NCBI GenBank assembly: GCA_014193395.1
Contig: BJHT01000002.1
Span: forward strand, 1 to 41,352
Direction: 5' to 3'
Length of the DNA stretch: 41,352 nucleotides
Source of the DNA: Verrucomicrobiota bacterium
Lineage (GTDB): Bacteria > Verrucomicrobiota > Verrucomicrobiia > Limisphaerales > BJHT01
The position numbers and the translations under genes are program-made. Under the pieces are notes generated by a model that saw only the letters and a list, made by a program, of their open reading frames with translations, was not told the origin of the DNA and did no database searches. The number at the start of each line of letters is the position of its first letter. Positions within the stretch are counted from its first letter, which is position 1. Below, in pieces: positions 17,065 to 25,410 of this stretch.

Positions 17065-18504
17065 CTATCGCCGCAAGCCGATCTGCTGCTCCAAGAGCTG
17101 GAGCGAAAGCGAGTTGGGATAGACCGTCGGCGGCCGGGCCGTACCATCGAATGATCCCCACACAAACGACCGGGTGGCATTTGCTTCATCCAAGAAGGGG
17201 TTTTGGAAATTGGAGTTCACGATGAATTCACCTATCCGGTTGAAACTGATCAGCACGGCTCCGCCGCCGCCACCACCACCGCCACCACCGCCGCCGCCGC
17301 CACCACCACCGGCCGCCACCTGAATCTCCCCGGGGCCATTCAGCAAGGTGGCGGGCGGAGTCTGGTTCAGCGCGGCATTGTTGGCAAAGGTCATCGGCGT
17401 GCGGGTAAGCGTAAGCGGGACAAAACCGATGGGTGCCAACCCGAGATCCTCGGCGGCAAAGAGGATGTCCACATTGGTCGAAATCCGCTGCACCACCTGA
17501 TTGGTGAAATAAATGTTCGTAAGGCTCCGCACCCGGTCAGTCCAGACATTGGTCACGGCCCCCGGCAGGCCCAGCAATGAATCAAACTGCAGCTTTTGAA
17601 AGGTGATTTTCTCCACCCCGCCGCGTATTCCCTGAGTAATCAAGGGGAAGTTGGTTCCGCCGCCAACGTTGGTGTAGCCGAACGGAGTCCACGGGGACCC
17701 CAACACGATGTAGTTCGAGACGCTGGTACTCAGCGTCTCGACATGGTAGCGGGTGGAACTGAGCAGGAATTTCAGACCACCAACATCGTCCTGGGTCAGT
17801 CCCGTGAAAAACTGTCCCGGGGCCGGCACGGATCCCGCCACGGGCAGATGCCGGTCATTCTCCTGCGCCGGATCGCTGGTCTGCTCCACCGCGTCCGTAT
17901 AGGCCAGCGGGGTGGTGAAGTTACGGATGCGATAGGTGTAGAGAGTGCCGTTGACAAAGCTGGAATAGAATTTCGAGACGGGATCGAAATTCCGGCGGAC
18001 CACCCAGTAATTGGTCGCCGTATTATTGGCGTTGGGCTGTAAGTCCCGCAGCGTCCAAGTGTAGCGGACCGGGTTGGCCAGACCCATCTGCTCGACCAGG
18101 AGACTCAACACGGTTGATTTAATATCGCGAATTCCCAAGGCCTGCGCCTGGAAATTGACCAGGGCGGCATTGCCCGCCGGATAGTTGGCCAGGTTGATCT
18201 GCGACGCGGCCGGGAGATTATTCAGGACCGCGAACGCCGCATCGACCGCCGCCACGCCGTCGGTTCCAAAAAAGGAGATGAATGACTCATCGAAGCCATA
18301 GGTGATGACTGGAAGAGTCAGGCGATAGTCCTCCCCGATGTCCATCGGTCCGCCGGGGTCCGTCGCCACCAGGCTGTAACCCAGGGCAGAGGTCTGCCAC
18401 GGGGTAAACGGTCCCAACATCGAAAAGGCGCGGGCGGGCGAGGTCGATACGGCCAACGCCACCACGGCGATCAGGTTGAGAATGAGTTGGCGCATACGTG
18501 TCAT
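17065..18504 (-). CDS. secreted protein with a 17-glycine tract
   Basis: A 479-residue protein with a signal peptide (RQLILNLIAVVALAVSTSPA, then RAFS). Its ATG overlaps the stop of the preceding gene as ATGA (18501-18504), so it is translationally coupled. The body (ITYGFDESFISFFGTDGVAA, VDAAFAVLNNLP, then LRDLQPNANNTATNYWVVRR) matches no family I can name; the N-terminal region faintly recalls secreted metalloproteases, but no HExxH is present. Residues about 395-411 are 17 consecutive glycines, followed by AVLISFNRIGEFIVNSNFQN. The C-terminus lacks the ASTDLxxW module of its neighbours. The glycine tract could be a flexible linker, or a structural element packing against partners. Function unknown. 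Confidence 0.8.
   Translation of the reverse strand: MTRMRQLILNLIAVVALAVSTSPARAFSMLGPFTPWQTSALGYSLVATDPGGPMDIGEDYRLTLPVITYGFDESFISFFGTDGVAAVDAAFAVLNNLPAASQINLANYPAGNAALVNFQAQALGIRDIKSTVLSLLVEQMGLANPVRYTWTLRDLQPNANNTATNYWVVRRNFDPVSKFYSSFVNGTLYTYRIRNFTTPLAYTDAVEQTSDPAQENDRHLPVAGSVPAPGQFFTGLTQDDVGGLKFLLSSTRYHVETLSTSVSNYIVLGSPWTPFGYTNVGGGTNFPLITQGIRGGVEKITFQKLQFDSLLGLPGAVTNVWTDRVRSLTNIYFTNQVVQRISTNVDILFAAEDLGLAPIGFVPLTLTRTPMTFANNAALNQTPPATLLNGPGEIQVAAGGGGGGGGGGGGGGGGGAVLISFNRIGEFIVNSNFQNPFLDEANATRSFVWGSFDGTARPPTVYPNSLSLQLLEQQIGLRR
17260..17310 (-). repeat. 51-nt GGN repeat encoding 17 glycines
   Basis: A run of GGT/GGC codons, ending with one GGA, inside the 479-residue secreted protein. The codons are mixed rather than one repeated triplet. 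Slippage by whole codons would lengthen or shorten the glycine stretch without breaking the frame. Confidence 0.9.
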
Positions 18505-20390
18505 CGCACCCGCACAATCCGATAGAAAGACCGGCCCGCGGCCGGAGTGACCAAGACCGAGTCATTGGTGCCCGCCGCGAAACGCGCGATCCCTACATTG
18601 GTCCATGTGGCCAGGTCGGTGGAAGCTTGCAGCAGATACACGAACCCCGGCTGGGCATCCCAATGCACCCGCCAGCCCTGGCCATTGTCCGCCAACCGGG
18701 TTCGCAGGGCGCTCCGCCCGTCGGTCGGGTCGGTGCCCGCGAGAAATTCCTGAAGGTTACTTACACCATCGCCATCGCTATCCTCATTGGCGGAGGGCCA
18801 TTTGGTAGGATCGCTGCCCCAGTAGCGCGCCTGCCAGTCATCGGGCAAGCCATCGAAATTGGCGTCTTCGCCCCATGTCCTCGCCGTCGCCAAGACGGAC
18901 TGAGCCGGACGTCGCCCGTCGCGCAGCACATAATCCAGTCGCACCGTGTGAGTCGTTCCCGCACTGAGTCCACTGATCACATGATAATTACTGGTCACCA
19001 AGGTGGGGGTGGCACTGCCATCGACGTAAACTCCATAGCCTGACAAGTCATAGCCCGCCAACTCCGGCCAGGATACGGCGATCCTAGACTGACTAAGTGC
19101 GGTCACCATCGGAGCCGGCAACTGCGGCAAAGCTACTGAGATGGCATACCTTTGCGCGAACAGATCGAAGCGAGAATCTGCGGCATAGCTCGTCCAGACT
19201 ACGAGAAATCGACCTACCCCGTCCGATCCAATGGCCGGGTGCATCTGCTGTCCGGCAGTGGTGGTATTAACCCGAAATTCCGCGCCCGACGGCTGTCCCG
19301 CCGCGTCCAGCAGCCGGCCATAGACTCCTTCCCGCGAACCATCTTGGGCGAGGCTGGTCCAGACTACCATCCTATCCGCACCGACACTCTGTATCCGGGG
19401 CGAGAACTGATCGCCATAAGTAAAGGAATTCACCCGTGCGTCGGTCGCGCCGGCCAAGCCAACCGCATCAAAGGAACGCGTGAAAATATCCCAGCCCGTC
19501 TCGAAATTAGCCGCGTCCCGCTGGCTCCACACCACCGTAAATCCGCCGGTCATACCCGCGGAAACCGCCGGGTTGGCACACGCATTGGAGGAGGAGTTAA
19601 GCTTGAATTCATCGCCGGTCGCCGTGCCCGTGGAGTTATAGAGCCGGGCCATGGCATCTATGGCAAAGGCATCGACACTGTTGGCATCCAAGCCCAGCCG
19701 TTTTTCTGAAATCCAGACCACCACGAAGCCACCGTCGGAAAGTGCCGCCACACTCGGGGTTCGTTGGTTCAGCAGGGTGGTCTGGTTAACAGGAAATTCC
19801 GCTCCTAACTTGGCCCCGGTCGCAGACAGACGTTGCCCAAAGACACCTTGGAGACTGCCGTCTTGTCCCGAGCTGGCCCAGACCACGACCACGCTGCCAT
19901 CGGCAAGAACCGCCAGATTGGGATTGATCTGTTCGCCGCCAGTGTAGGTGTTGACCATCAGATCACCGCTGGCAAATGTTCCATCCGCAGCCAGAAAACG
20001 GGCGAAGATCCGCTGGGCACCCAGTGCGCCGCCCTGCCAGACCACGACCGCGCCCCCACCGGGCAACAGACCGACGCGGGGATTTTCCTGATTTCCGGCC
20101 CCAGTCTGATTGACGCGAAAGGGTGCCTGCGAACCGGAGAGATTATTGTTCAACCGCAGCGCGCTGATGCCCCAACCGTCACCATCGGTGACATTGTCCT
20201 GCCAGACCACATAGCCGCCCGCGGTGCCCACCGCGACGGCCGGAAACACCTGATCGCCCGGCAGCGGACCGCTCAAGGGGGACTCGCCCGCCAGCGGGGG
20301 AAAGGTCGTCTGCGCAGCGGCGGAGACACACCCGGCCAATGCAACCAACCCGGCAAAAAGCCGAATTTTTTGGCTGAATTGAGCTAGCAT
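18501..20390 (-). CDS. secreted beta-propeller - FN3 - calcium-loop protein
   Basis: A 629-residue protein, first gene of the four-gene operon. ATG 20390 gives a signal peptide KIRLFAGLVALAGCVSAAAQ; LAGC is also a possible lipobox, so it may be a lipoprotein. Residues about 35-425 contain repeats of about 55 residues with the theme 'FxVNxxTxxxQxxPxVAxLxDGGxVVVWxSxxxDGS' (GSVVVVWASSGQDGSLQGVF; RMVVWTSLAQDGSREGVYGR), typical of a beta-propeller. A fibronectin type III domain follows (MVTALSQSRIAVSWPELAGY). Then EDSDGDGVSNLQEFLAGTDP is a calcium-binding type 3 repeat, and YLLQASTDLATWTNVG...RSFYRIVRVR is the terminal module. The frame runs upstream to 20498, but that part is not protein-like. 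Likely cell-surface exposed. Confidence 0.82.
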   Translation of the reverse strand: MLAQFSQKIRLFAGLVALAGCVSAAAQTTFPPLAGESPLSGPLPGDQVFPAVAVGTAGGYVVWQDNVTDGDGWGISALRLNNNLSGSQAPFRVNQTGAGNQENPRVGLLPGGGAVVVWQGGALGAQRIFARFLAADGTFASGDLMVNTYTGGEQINPNLAVLADGSVVVVWASSGQDGSLQGVFGQRLSATGAKLGAEFPVNQTTLLNQRTPSVAALSDGGFVVVWISEKRLGLDANSVDAFAIDAMARLYNSTGTATGDEFKLNSSSNACANPAVSAGMTGGFTVVWSQRDAANFETGWDIFTRSFDAVGLAGATDARVNSFTYGDQFSPRIQSVGADRMVVWTSLAQDGSREGVYGRLLDAAGQPSGAEFRVNTTTAGQQMHPAIGSDGVGRFLVVWTSYAADSRFDLFAQRYAISVALPQLPAPMVTALSQSRIAVSWPELAGYDLSGYGVYVDGSATPTLVTSNYHVISGLSAGTTHTVRLDYVLRDGRRPAQSVLATARTWGEDANFDGLPDDWQARYWGSDPTKWPSANEDSDGDGVSNLQEFLAGTDPTDGRSALRTRLADNGQGWRVHWDAQPGFVYLLQASTDLATWTNVGIARFAAGTNDSVLVTPAAGRSFYRIVRVR

Positions 20391-20518
20391 ATTAGTGCGC
20401 ACGGGTAGTAACAAAAGCGGGTGGGGTTGTCCACGGATTCTTCCGTTTGGGTGCCTACGGTAATCTACCGACCGGGTTTCGCAGCGGATGGGTGTCAAGG
20501 AGGTTCATGCGTCCGGGA

Positions 20519-21481
20519 TCAAAAAAGCTCACGCTGGCCGACCAGTTCGGCCTCCAACTCCTGCCGCATCGTCCGAAAGCCCCAGCCGGTGAACAAGGCG
20601 ATCAGGCGGGGAGCGTCCGGGACCGCCACCCGGTAGTCCGCCAGGGTGAAGTCGCCCGCGATATCTTCGCGCAGGCGGATAAGTTGCTGATTTTTCCGCA
20701 CGACGGCCTGGGTTTCCCGCAATTTCGCGCGGATGCGCTCGGAACTAACTTCGTCGAGCCGCGCGTAAAGATGCTCCACCGAGCCGAAGCGTTCCAGCAA
20801 CTCAGTGGCGGTCTTGGGTCCGACCCCGGGAACGCCGGGGATGTTGTCCACGCTGTCACCGACCAGACTGAGCCAGTCCACGATCTGTCCGGGGGCCACG
20901 CCCGCCTTGGCCCGCACCTCCACGTCGGTCCAGATGATTTCACTCTTGTCGTTGGGATTGAGCAGGCCGACCCGGGGAGTGACCAACTGCATGAAATCCT
21001 TGTCGGAACTGGCAATGACCACCCGGCAGTCCACCGCCTCGGCCTGCCGTGCCAAGGTCGCAATCCAGTCATCGGCTTCGACCCCTTTGCGGCACAACGA
21101 CGGAATGCGGGCCGCATCGAGATAGTCGGCGATGCCGCTCAACTGCGCCTCCAGGTCCACGGGCATGGGCGGGCGCTGGGCTTTGTATTCGGGATGCTGC
21201 GCGACCCGTTCCTCGGCCAAGCCGCCGTCCCAGACCACGGCGAGGTGGGTGGGGTTCACGGCGGCACGCATTTTGCCCAACATGCGCAGGAAGCCGAAGA
21301 TCGCATTGGTGGGCTGACCGGTCGGCGAGGAGAGACTCCGAATGGCGTGGAACGCCCGGTAGGCATACGCATGCCCATCGACCAACAACAGGCAGCCGCC
21401 ACCGGGGCCGGGCGCGCGCAGTTTTTCAGCGGGAGCCGCTGGCGTCGGCGCGCGGTCTGGAGCCATGAGCAGTGCGTTCAA
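20519..21481 (-). CDS. stand-alone 5'-3' exonuclease, DNA polymerase I-like
   Basis: A 320-residue protein matching only the N-terminal 5'-3' exonuclease (flap nuclease) part of DNA polymerase I. Metal-binding residues lie in LLLVDGHAYAYRAFHA, LAVVWDGG, GVEADDWIATLA and ASSDKDFMQL. The helix-3-turn-helix DNA-binding motif is GDSVDNIPGVPGVGPKTATE. The chain ends near residue 320 with no polymerase domain; the downstream DNA starts the next intergenic stretch. Such free-standing forms process RNA primers or flaps beside a polymerase encoded elsewhere. The first ~28 residues are low-complexity, so ATG 21466 could equally be the start. It lies 78 bases after the secretin stop on the same strand, and may ride on the pilus operon transcript. 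Confidence 0.9.
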   Translation of the reverse strand: MNALLMAPDRAPTPAAPAEKLRAPGPGGGCLLLVDGHAYAYRAFHAIRSLSSPTGQPTNAIFGFLRMLGKMRAAVNPTHLAVVWDGGLAEERVAQHPEYKAQRPPMPVDLEAQLSGIADYLDAARIPSLCRKGVEADDWIATLARQAEAVDCRVVIASSDKDFMQLVTPRVGLLNPNDKSEIIWTDVEVRAKAGVAPGQIVDWLSLVGDSVDNIPGVPGVGPKTATELLERFGSVEHLYARLDEVSSERIRAKLRETQAVVRKNQQLIRLREDIAGDFTLADYRVAVPDAPRLIALFTGWGFRTMRQELEAELVGQRELF

Positions 21482-21559
21482 ACGTGGCGAGAGAAGCGGG
21501 TGCGCCGCCGCGGCACATCCCCCCGGAGGAGGACCGCAGCCCGGCGAACCCGGGAGAGT

Positions 21560-24500
21560 TCACTGCCCGCCGATCTGCGGAGGCGGACCAGTCTGGGCCG
21601 CAAACGGCAGTTCACTGTCGGAGTGAATGCGGTTGCCCGCCGGATCAATGATCGTCGCCGTGACAAAGATATAGAGGTTCTTCTTGAAGGTGGTTTTCGA
21701 CTCCGTGCGGAACAACTTCCCCACGGCCGGCAAATCGCCCAGAAACGGCACTTTGTTGCGGGTGTTGGTGACTTCGTCGGAGATCAGTCCGCCGAGCATC
21801 ACCGTCTGCCCGTCCCACACGATCACGCTGGTGACCACCTGCCGGACGCGGGTCCGGGGCAGCGGCAGCTTGGCGGTCAGCGGCACCGCCGCGGTGCCAC
21901 CGGTGAGGCCCTGCACGAGGACGGCGAACGGACCCGGATCGTCGTAGCCCACAAATTCCACCACCGAGGGAATCAACGCCATCGAAATGGTAAATCCATC
22001 GGCCGCCACAAAGGGCAAGATGTCGAGCACCGGGCCGGTCGCCAGCGACTGGGTGGTGGGTTGCAGCGAGACGGCGCCGCCCTGCCCGGCCTGCTGCTGT
22101 TGGGCGGCCTGTTGTTGTTGCTGTTGCTGACCACCTTGCTGCCCTTGTTGGGACTGAATGCCGGTGACGATGGTGCGGTTGTCCGTGACCTGCAATTGCG
22201 CCTGCCGTCCGCTGATGGTGATCAGGCGGGGCGCGGTCAAAACGTCCGTGCCCGAGCGGGACTCCAGCGCCTTGATCACCAGCCGAAACTGCGGGTTGGT
22301 CAGGATTCCGGTGATCGTGGCGATCGTATTACCACCGCCTTCAACGCCGTTGCTGATCAAGCCGTCGGCGGCGCCCTGTGCAAAATTTTGGTAGGGATAA
22401 ACCGCCGTCGGGAAACCCGGCACGGCGGGATTGGCCCGGGTTCCTGGTGGGGTGTACGACGGTGCGGTACCACCTTGCACCCCGACAGCCCCGCCACCCA
22501 TCAGAACGTTCCCCAAGAAGGTGTCGAAGCCGAGGGCGCGGTTGTCCTGCTGGCTGACTTCCGCAAACTTGGCTTCGATCGAAACCTGCGGCGGCACCAC
22601 GTTCAGGACTTCGATGGCCTCCTCGATGATTTCCAAGTCCGCCATGGACGCCCGCACGAAGAGCAGGCCGTTGCGATCATTGAAGAACACCGTGCCGCCG
22701 TAGTTGGTGATGTTCACCCCCGCCGACCCGAAAAAAGCCAACACCATCCCGTTGACCGCCGAGGTCAGATTCGTTTGCGTTACGAAGGCCAAACCGCCGC
22801 CGCCCGCGCCGCCACCGCCGCCGCCACCACCACCGGCGCCGCCACCGGCGACATTGATCCGCGCGACGGTCAGACCGCCACCGCCCGACTGTTGACCGCC
22901 CTGCTGACCGCCCTGCTGCTGGCCACCTTGTTGCTGGCCACCTTGTTGCTGGCCACCTTGTTGCTGGCCACCCTGCTGTCCGCCCTGCTGACCACCACCG
23001 GCACTGGATTGAACGGTAACCACCGATTCGCTGTGAACGCCGGCCAAGCCCTGCATGAAGGTGTCCGGATTCACCCGGAATGTGCGGGTGAACAACACGG
23101 CGGTTTCGGGCGACTTGGCCGTGAAAACCACGGCATAATCTTCAACCGAATAGCGGATGGGTTTGTCGGCCGATTTTTGGATCGCATCCAACGCCTGGAA
23201 CAAGGTCAGGTTTTGCACAGCCGGATTGATCTTCACGATGACTGTGTCGAGATCGAGCTTGGTGCCGGCGGCGGCGGCGGCGGGCATCGGGAGGCCGGTG
23301 TTCGGATCAATCGCCGGGGGCGCGGCGGGCGCGCCCGGTGCCCCGCCGGGACCGCCGCCGGGGCCGGCCGCGCGGACCGGTTCCTCGATCTGCGAATTGA
23401 TGATGTAATTGATGCCCTTTTTCCCGGGGGAAGGATCGTTCTTCTTGGTTTGTTCATCCAAAAATTTGACGACTTCGTTGAACGGCAAACCATCAAAGAT
23501 CAACTCCGGGATCATGATCGAATGAAGCTTCTCGAGGATGGCCACGCGCCCACGGCTGGTATGGGTCATGCCGTGGGGAAACTTGCCCGCCGGATAGGGT
23601 ATTCCGATGTTGGTCCGCATGTAAGGATTGGGCGAAGGCAACGGCTCCCGCTTGGCCGGGTTCCACGCTTCGGCGACCTGCAACACCCGCTGCTGGTAGG
23701 TCAGTTCGCGTTTCCGCATCTCCTCATCGAACCGCTGCTCCTGGATCATTTTCAGGTAGTAGAAACCGACCTCGTTATTGGGATCCAACTTGATCGCCTC
23801 GCGAAATTTCGGTTCGGCATCCGCCCACTGCCGGTTGTTAAAATAGAACTGCCCGTCCCGCAACAGGGTCTTCACCTTCTCGTGGTGCGCCTTGTACTGG
23901 GGCAGCTTGGCCAGGGCCTCCTTGCTGATCAACCGGCTCTTGTTCGCGGCTTCGACCACCAGATTGAACTTTTTGAACTCCAGCGCCTGTTTGTTCTGCG
24001 GGTCGAGATCCAACACCTTTTGGGCGAAATCCGCCGCATTGTCGAACTCCCCCCGCTCCTGCTCCGCATAGGCCTGCATCAGGCGCACATGGGCCAGGCC
24101 GGCCATCGCGTCCGCATGCTCCTTCTCGACCCCGGCACCGCCGATCTTTTTCGAGAGGCCAAGCACTTCCTCGTATAGTTTCGCCGCAGTGGGCAGGTCG
24201 CGCTGTTTCTGCACCTGCTGGGCTTGCAGCAGGGTTTGCTTCAGGACAATAGCGGTTTCCTGCCGCCGCAGGGCTTCTTCCTGCGCCGCGAAAAGCAAAT
24301 TGGGCTGGCCGGGGCGGGCACCGGCCGAGACCGGAGCCTGCTCCGGGGCCACCGAGAGCGGCGGGGGGGCCGGGCTTTCCGCCGGATTAGCGGGCGCGGC
24401 AGGCGCCACCGGGTGGGGGGGGGGGGGGGGGGGCACCGGAGTGGGGGGGGGGGCGGGGCTGGCGGGATCGGCCGCATTCTGTGCCCGCCCGCTGGTTGGC

Positions 24501-24580
24501 GCGAACACACCGGCCAACAGCAAGACGGCGAAGAAGGTGGAAAACAACTGCGGCGCGATTCTGGGATTGGATGCAAACAT
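21560..24580 (-). CDS. secretin of a pilus/type II secretion-like system (Amuc_1098-like)
   Basis: A 1006-residue outer-membrane channel protein. ATG 24580, 16 bases after the previous stop, yields the signal peptide APQLFSTFFAVLLLAGVFAP. Residues 36-90 are proline-rich. Residues about 95-300 are helical with TPR-like repeats (AAKLYEEVLGLSKKIGG; QWADAEPKFREAIKLDPNNE). Residues about 345-510 hold a short beta/alpha N-domain, 530-570 a Gln/Gly array, 600-665 another secretin N-domain (FFNDRNGLLFVRASMADLEI) and 750-980 the secretin core (VMLGGLISDE, KVPFLGDLPAVGKLFRTE, NLYIFVTATIID). Two long low-complexity inserts are unusual: 15-bp repeats encoding QQGGQ (about 22921-22980) and a Gln run near 811-830. 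Two poly-C tracts lie in the proline-rich part. It is the fourth gene after PilMN, Amuc_1100-like and Amuc_1099-like, the order known in Akkermansia. Confidence 0.9.
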   Translation of the reverse strand: MFASNPRIAPQLFSTFFAVLLLAGVFAPTSGRAQNAADPASPAPPPTPVPPPPPPHPVAPAAPANPAESPAPPPLSVAPEQAPVSAGARPGQPNLLFAAQEEALRRQETAIVLKQTLLQAQQVQKQRDLPTAAKLYEEVLGLSKKIGGAGVEKEHADAMAGLAHVRLMQAYAEQERGEFDNAADFAQKVLDLDPQNKQALEFKKFNLVVEAANKSRLISKEALAKLPQYKAHHEKVKTLLRDGQFYFNNRQWADAEPKFREAIKLDPNNEVGFYYLKMIQEQRFDEEMRKRELTYQQRVLQVAEAWNPAKREPLPSPNPYMRTNIGIPYPAGKFPHGMTHTSRGRVAILEKLHSIMIPELIFDGLPFNEVVKFLDEQTKKNDPSPGKKGINYIINSQIEEPVRAAGPGGGPGGAPGAPAAPPAIDPNTGLPMPAAAAAGTKLDLDTVIVKINPAVQNLTLFQALDAIQKSADKPIRYSVEDYAVVFTAKSPETAVLFTRTFRVNPDTFMQGLAGVHSESVVTVQSSAGGGQQGGQQGGQQQGGQQQGGQQQGGQQQGGQQGGQQSGGGGLTVARINVAGGGAGGGGGGGGGAGGGGLAFVTQTNLTSAVNGMVLAFFGSAGVNITNYGGTVFFNDRNGLLFVRASMADLEIIEEAIEVLNVVPPQVSIEAKFAEVSQQDNRALGFDTFLGNVLMGGGAVGVQGGTAPSYTPPGTRANPAVPGFPTAVYPYQNFAQGAADGLISNGVEGGGNTIATITGILTNPQFRLVIKALESRSGTDVLTAPRLITISGRQAQLQVTDNRTIVTGIQSQQGQQGGQQQQQQQAAQQQQAGQGGAVSLQPTTQSLATGPVLDILPFVAADGFTISMALIPSVVEFVGYDDPGPFAVLVQGLTGGTAAVPLTAKLPLPRTRVRQVVTSVIVWDGQTVMLGGLISDEVTNTRNKVPFLGDLPAVGKLFRTESKTTFKKNLYIFVTATIIDPAGNRIHSDSELPFAAQTGPPPQIGGQ
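24415..24453 (-). repeat. C19 and C11 homopolymers inside the secretin gene
   Basis: On the coding strand, 11 C's (24453-24443) are followed ten bases... later by 19 C's (24433-24415), both encoding prolines at residues about 44-55. Runs of this length slip readily in replication. A one-base change would shift the frame near residue 55 and remove the whole channel domain. This part is also error-prone in sequencing. Confidence 0.9.
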
Positions 24581-24596
24581 AGGCGTCGGCTTGCGG

Positions 24597-25406
24597 TCAG
24601 GGACGGAACGGGAGTGTGGTTCGTTGCTGTGTGGACGGAACCTGCAGTGTGACTTCATTCGGCTTGATGGAACTGATGATGGCTTCCTCCCCGGCAATGA
24701 CCACTTTGCTGTTCTCACGCTGCCCGGGGGGATAATTGATGTTGTCCGGCGGATAGCGGAGGTCGCAGGTGTAAATCATCACTTTCTGATACGGCTTGGC
24801 CTTGGAAAGGATGATGGACTGCGTTTCCTCGCCGGTGGTCAGGTCCACCGCCAGTTCCGCATCGGGATAGGTTCCCTTGATCTCCTTGACCACGTAGCTC
24901 AGCCCCACCTCGACGGCGACCTTGTTGTTCAAGGAAACGGTTCGCACCTGTTTTTTCTTCTTGTTCGGATCCAGCGAGTGCTCGCGCGTGACACCCACGC
25001 TGTAAGTCGGCCGCTCGGCGGTGCCGGTCGCCGTCATATCCAAGATCAGATGCAACGGAGTTATCTTCGTCACCACCGCGGCCCGCAGCCCAATTTCGTT
25101 GCCGGACTGAATCTTGACGATTTCGCCATTCGGTTTCCGCACCCAGGTGACTGGATTGAACACATGGTGGTTTTTCGCCAAGTCCAGATACTCGACGGTC
25201 TTGCCCAGTTCGAGGAGTTTTCTGTACCGCTGGTCATCCAGCGGCTTCAGTTTCTTCGGGGTGCCCTCGATGATTTTTTGTTCCTTGAGTTTGAGTTCCT
25301 GCCGGGTGTTGGACACCTCGTAGATCAGGTAGCCCGCCGCGCCCGCCAAGGAGAGCAATACAATGCTCAACAGGATTTTTTCGTAATGCCGCTTGAGGTA
25401 TTCCAT
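24597..25406 (-). CDS. inner-membrane protein of the pilus-like locus (Amuc_1099-like)
   Basis: A 269-residue protein. One N-terminal membrane helix (KILLSIVLLSLAGAAGYLIY, about 10-29) precedes a lysine-rich coiled segment and a mostly beta periplasmic domain (FNPVTWVRKPNGEIVKIQSG; SYVVKEIKGTYPDAELAVDL). It sits between the Amuc_1100-like protein (4 bases upstream) and the secretin (16 bases downstream), the place held by Amuc_1099 in Akkermansia. By topology and position it may link the inner-membrane platform to the secretin, like PilP or GspC, though I see no direct sequence match to those. Assignment rests mainly on gene order and topology. Confidence 0.75.
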   Translation of the reverse strand: MEYLKRHYEKILLSIVLLSLAGAAGYLIYEVSNTRQELKLKEQKIIEGTPKKLKPLDDQRYRKLLELGKTVEYLDLAKNHHVFNPVTWVRKPNGEIVKIQSGNEIGLRAAVVTKITPLHLILDMTATGTAERPTYSVGVTREHSLDPNKKKKQVRTVSLNNKVAVEVGLSYVVKEIKGTYPDAELAVDLTTGEETQSIILSKAKPYQKVMIYTCDLRYPPDNINYPPGQRENSKVVIAGEEAIISSIKPNEVTLQVPSTQQRTTLPFRP

Positions 25407-25410
25407 GGCG

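Noticed and set aside
17065..18504. Secreted metalloprotease.
   Set aside because: The N-terminal region faintly resembles one, but there is no HExxH or other zinc site.
10134..20390. Prophage tail or structural module.
   Set aside because: All four genes have Sec signal peptides, and no terminase, portal, capsid or integrase gene is present.
20466..20498. Sigma-70 promoter for the four-gene operon (TTGACA at 20493-20498, minus strand).
   Set aside because: No -10 hexamer at 16-18 bases; the only TA-rich stretch is about 25 bases away.
20447..24178. A 1243-codon open frame on the + strand.
   Set aside because: It lies antisense to the exonuclease and secretin genes, in the mirror frame favoured by GC-rich codon use. 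Its translation is rich in Arg, His, Gly and Gln with no domain, while the minus strand has clear secretin and nuclease motifs.
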